Source of the DNA: Schistocephalus solidus
Lineage: Eukaryota > Platyhelminthes > Cestoda > Diphyllobothriidea > Diphyllobothriidae
Reading direction: 5' to 3'
Assembly: GCA_017591395.1 (NCBI GenBank)
Contig: WEDG01005356.1
Location: forward strand, 248,001 to 312,000
DNA length: 64,000 nucleotides
Shown: in pieces, positions 63,835 to 64,000 of the stretch
How positions within the stretch are numbered: the first letter of the stretch is position 1
How the letters are laid out: every line of letters begins with the position of its first letter
Made by a program: the position numbers and the translations under genes
The notes under the pieces: model-generated
Told to the model about the DNA's origin: nothing
The model's input: the letters and a program-made list of their open reading frames with translations, nothing else
The model's database searches: none

Positions 63835-64000
63835 CTAAATTGATACGAAGACAGGCAAGAAGATCGTACATAAAGGCATAATGGGAGCAAGGTTTCAAAA
63901 AGTGATTGAAATTAGCGACGGAAAAGAGAAAATATGTGGGTTTACCTCAAAGGTTTGGCAATATCCGACGAAAACAATGATCGAACCATGCTGGAGCACT

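Overview
This is eukaryotic nuclear DNA with short phase-matched exons, GT-AG introns, and introns and intergenic DNA packed with decayed retroelements. The repeat content (RTE-type non-LTR elements whose ORF ends in C2H2 zinc fingers, CR1-like elements, CsRn1-like Ty3/Gypsy, Penelope-like elements, tRNA-derived SINEs) points to a parasitic flatworm, most likely a diphyllobothriidean tapeworm (Spirometra, Dibothriocephalus or Schistocephalus type). The taxon is an inference; no rRNA or mitochondrial marker is present.

Two conserved genes are recognisable and they converge tail to tail. On the + strand, 6160-20080 holds the middle and C-terminal part of NEMF (Rqc2/Tae2 family, ribosome quality control). 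Thirteen exons were placed, covering the coiled-coil helices, the NFACT-R domain, the basic linker and the NFACT-C domain up to the stop at 20080. The N-terminal NFACT-N exons are not in the window. On the - strand, 34872-63834 holds the WD-repeat half of GTF3C2 (TFIIIC110), a subunit of the RNA polymerase III factor TFIIIC, in ten exons to the stop at 34872. Its N-terminus lies beyond the right edge. Nearly all the splice junctions keep frame. The exceptions are NEMF 14259 to 17028, where a small exon seems missing, and the left side of the first GTF3C2 exon.

Repeats fill the rest. 0.6-3.1 kb: inverted RTE 3' end. 4.0-4.24 kb: (ACT)n microsatellite. 4.3-5.3 kb: AT-rich repeat with a second copy at 60-61 kb. 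11.6-11.9 kb: Tc1/mariner transposase relic. 15.6-16.6 kb: RTE deletion derivative. 21.7-24.0 kb: CR1-like element. 25.5-27.0 kb: RTE 3' ends. 27.4-27.9 kb: reversed Gypsy integrase relic. 27.94-32.69 kb: Ty3/Gypsy element with both LTRs. 32.7-34.1 kb: second RTE deletion derivative. 37.5-38.0 kb and 56.9-58.1 kb: Penelope-like elements with GIY-YIG remnants. 38.1-43.1 kb: RTE fragments and a tandem cluster of RTE 3' ends. 45.8-49.7 kb: the longest RTE copy, itself interrupted by another RTE copy. 50.9-52.8 kb: very decayed RTE. 61.5-62.5 kb: second CR1-like relic.

The most interesting signals are a hammerhead-ribozyme-like hairpin motif recurring beside the Penelope-like elements with a compensatory stem change, an inverted-arm architecture around one of them, a MITE-like family with telomere-like interior, and two independent RTE derivatives that keep a 5' UTR and a 3' end but lack most of the ORF.
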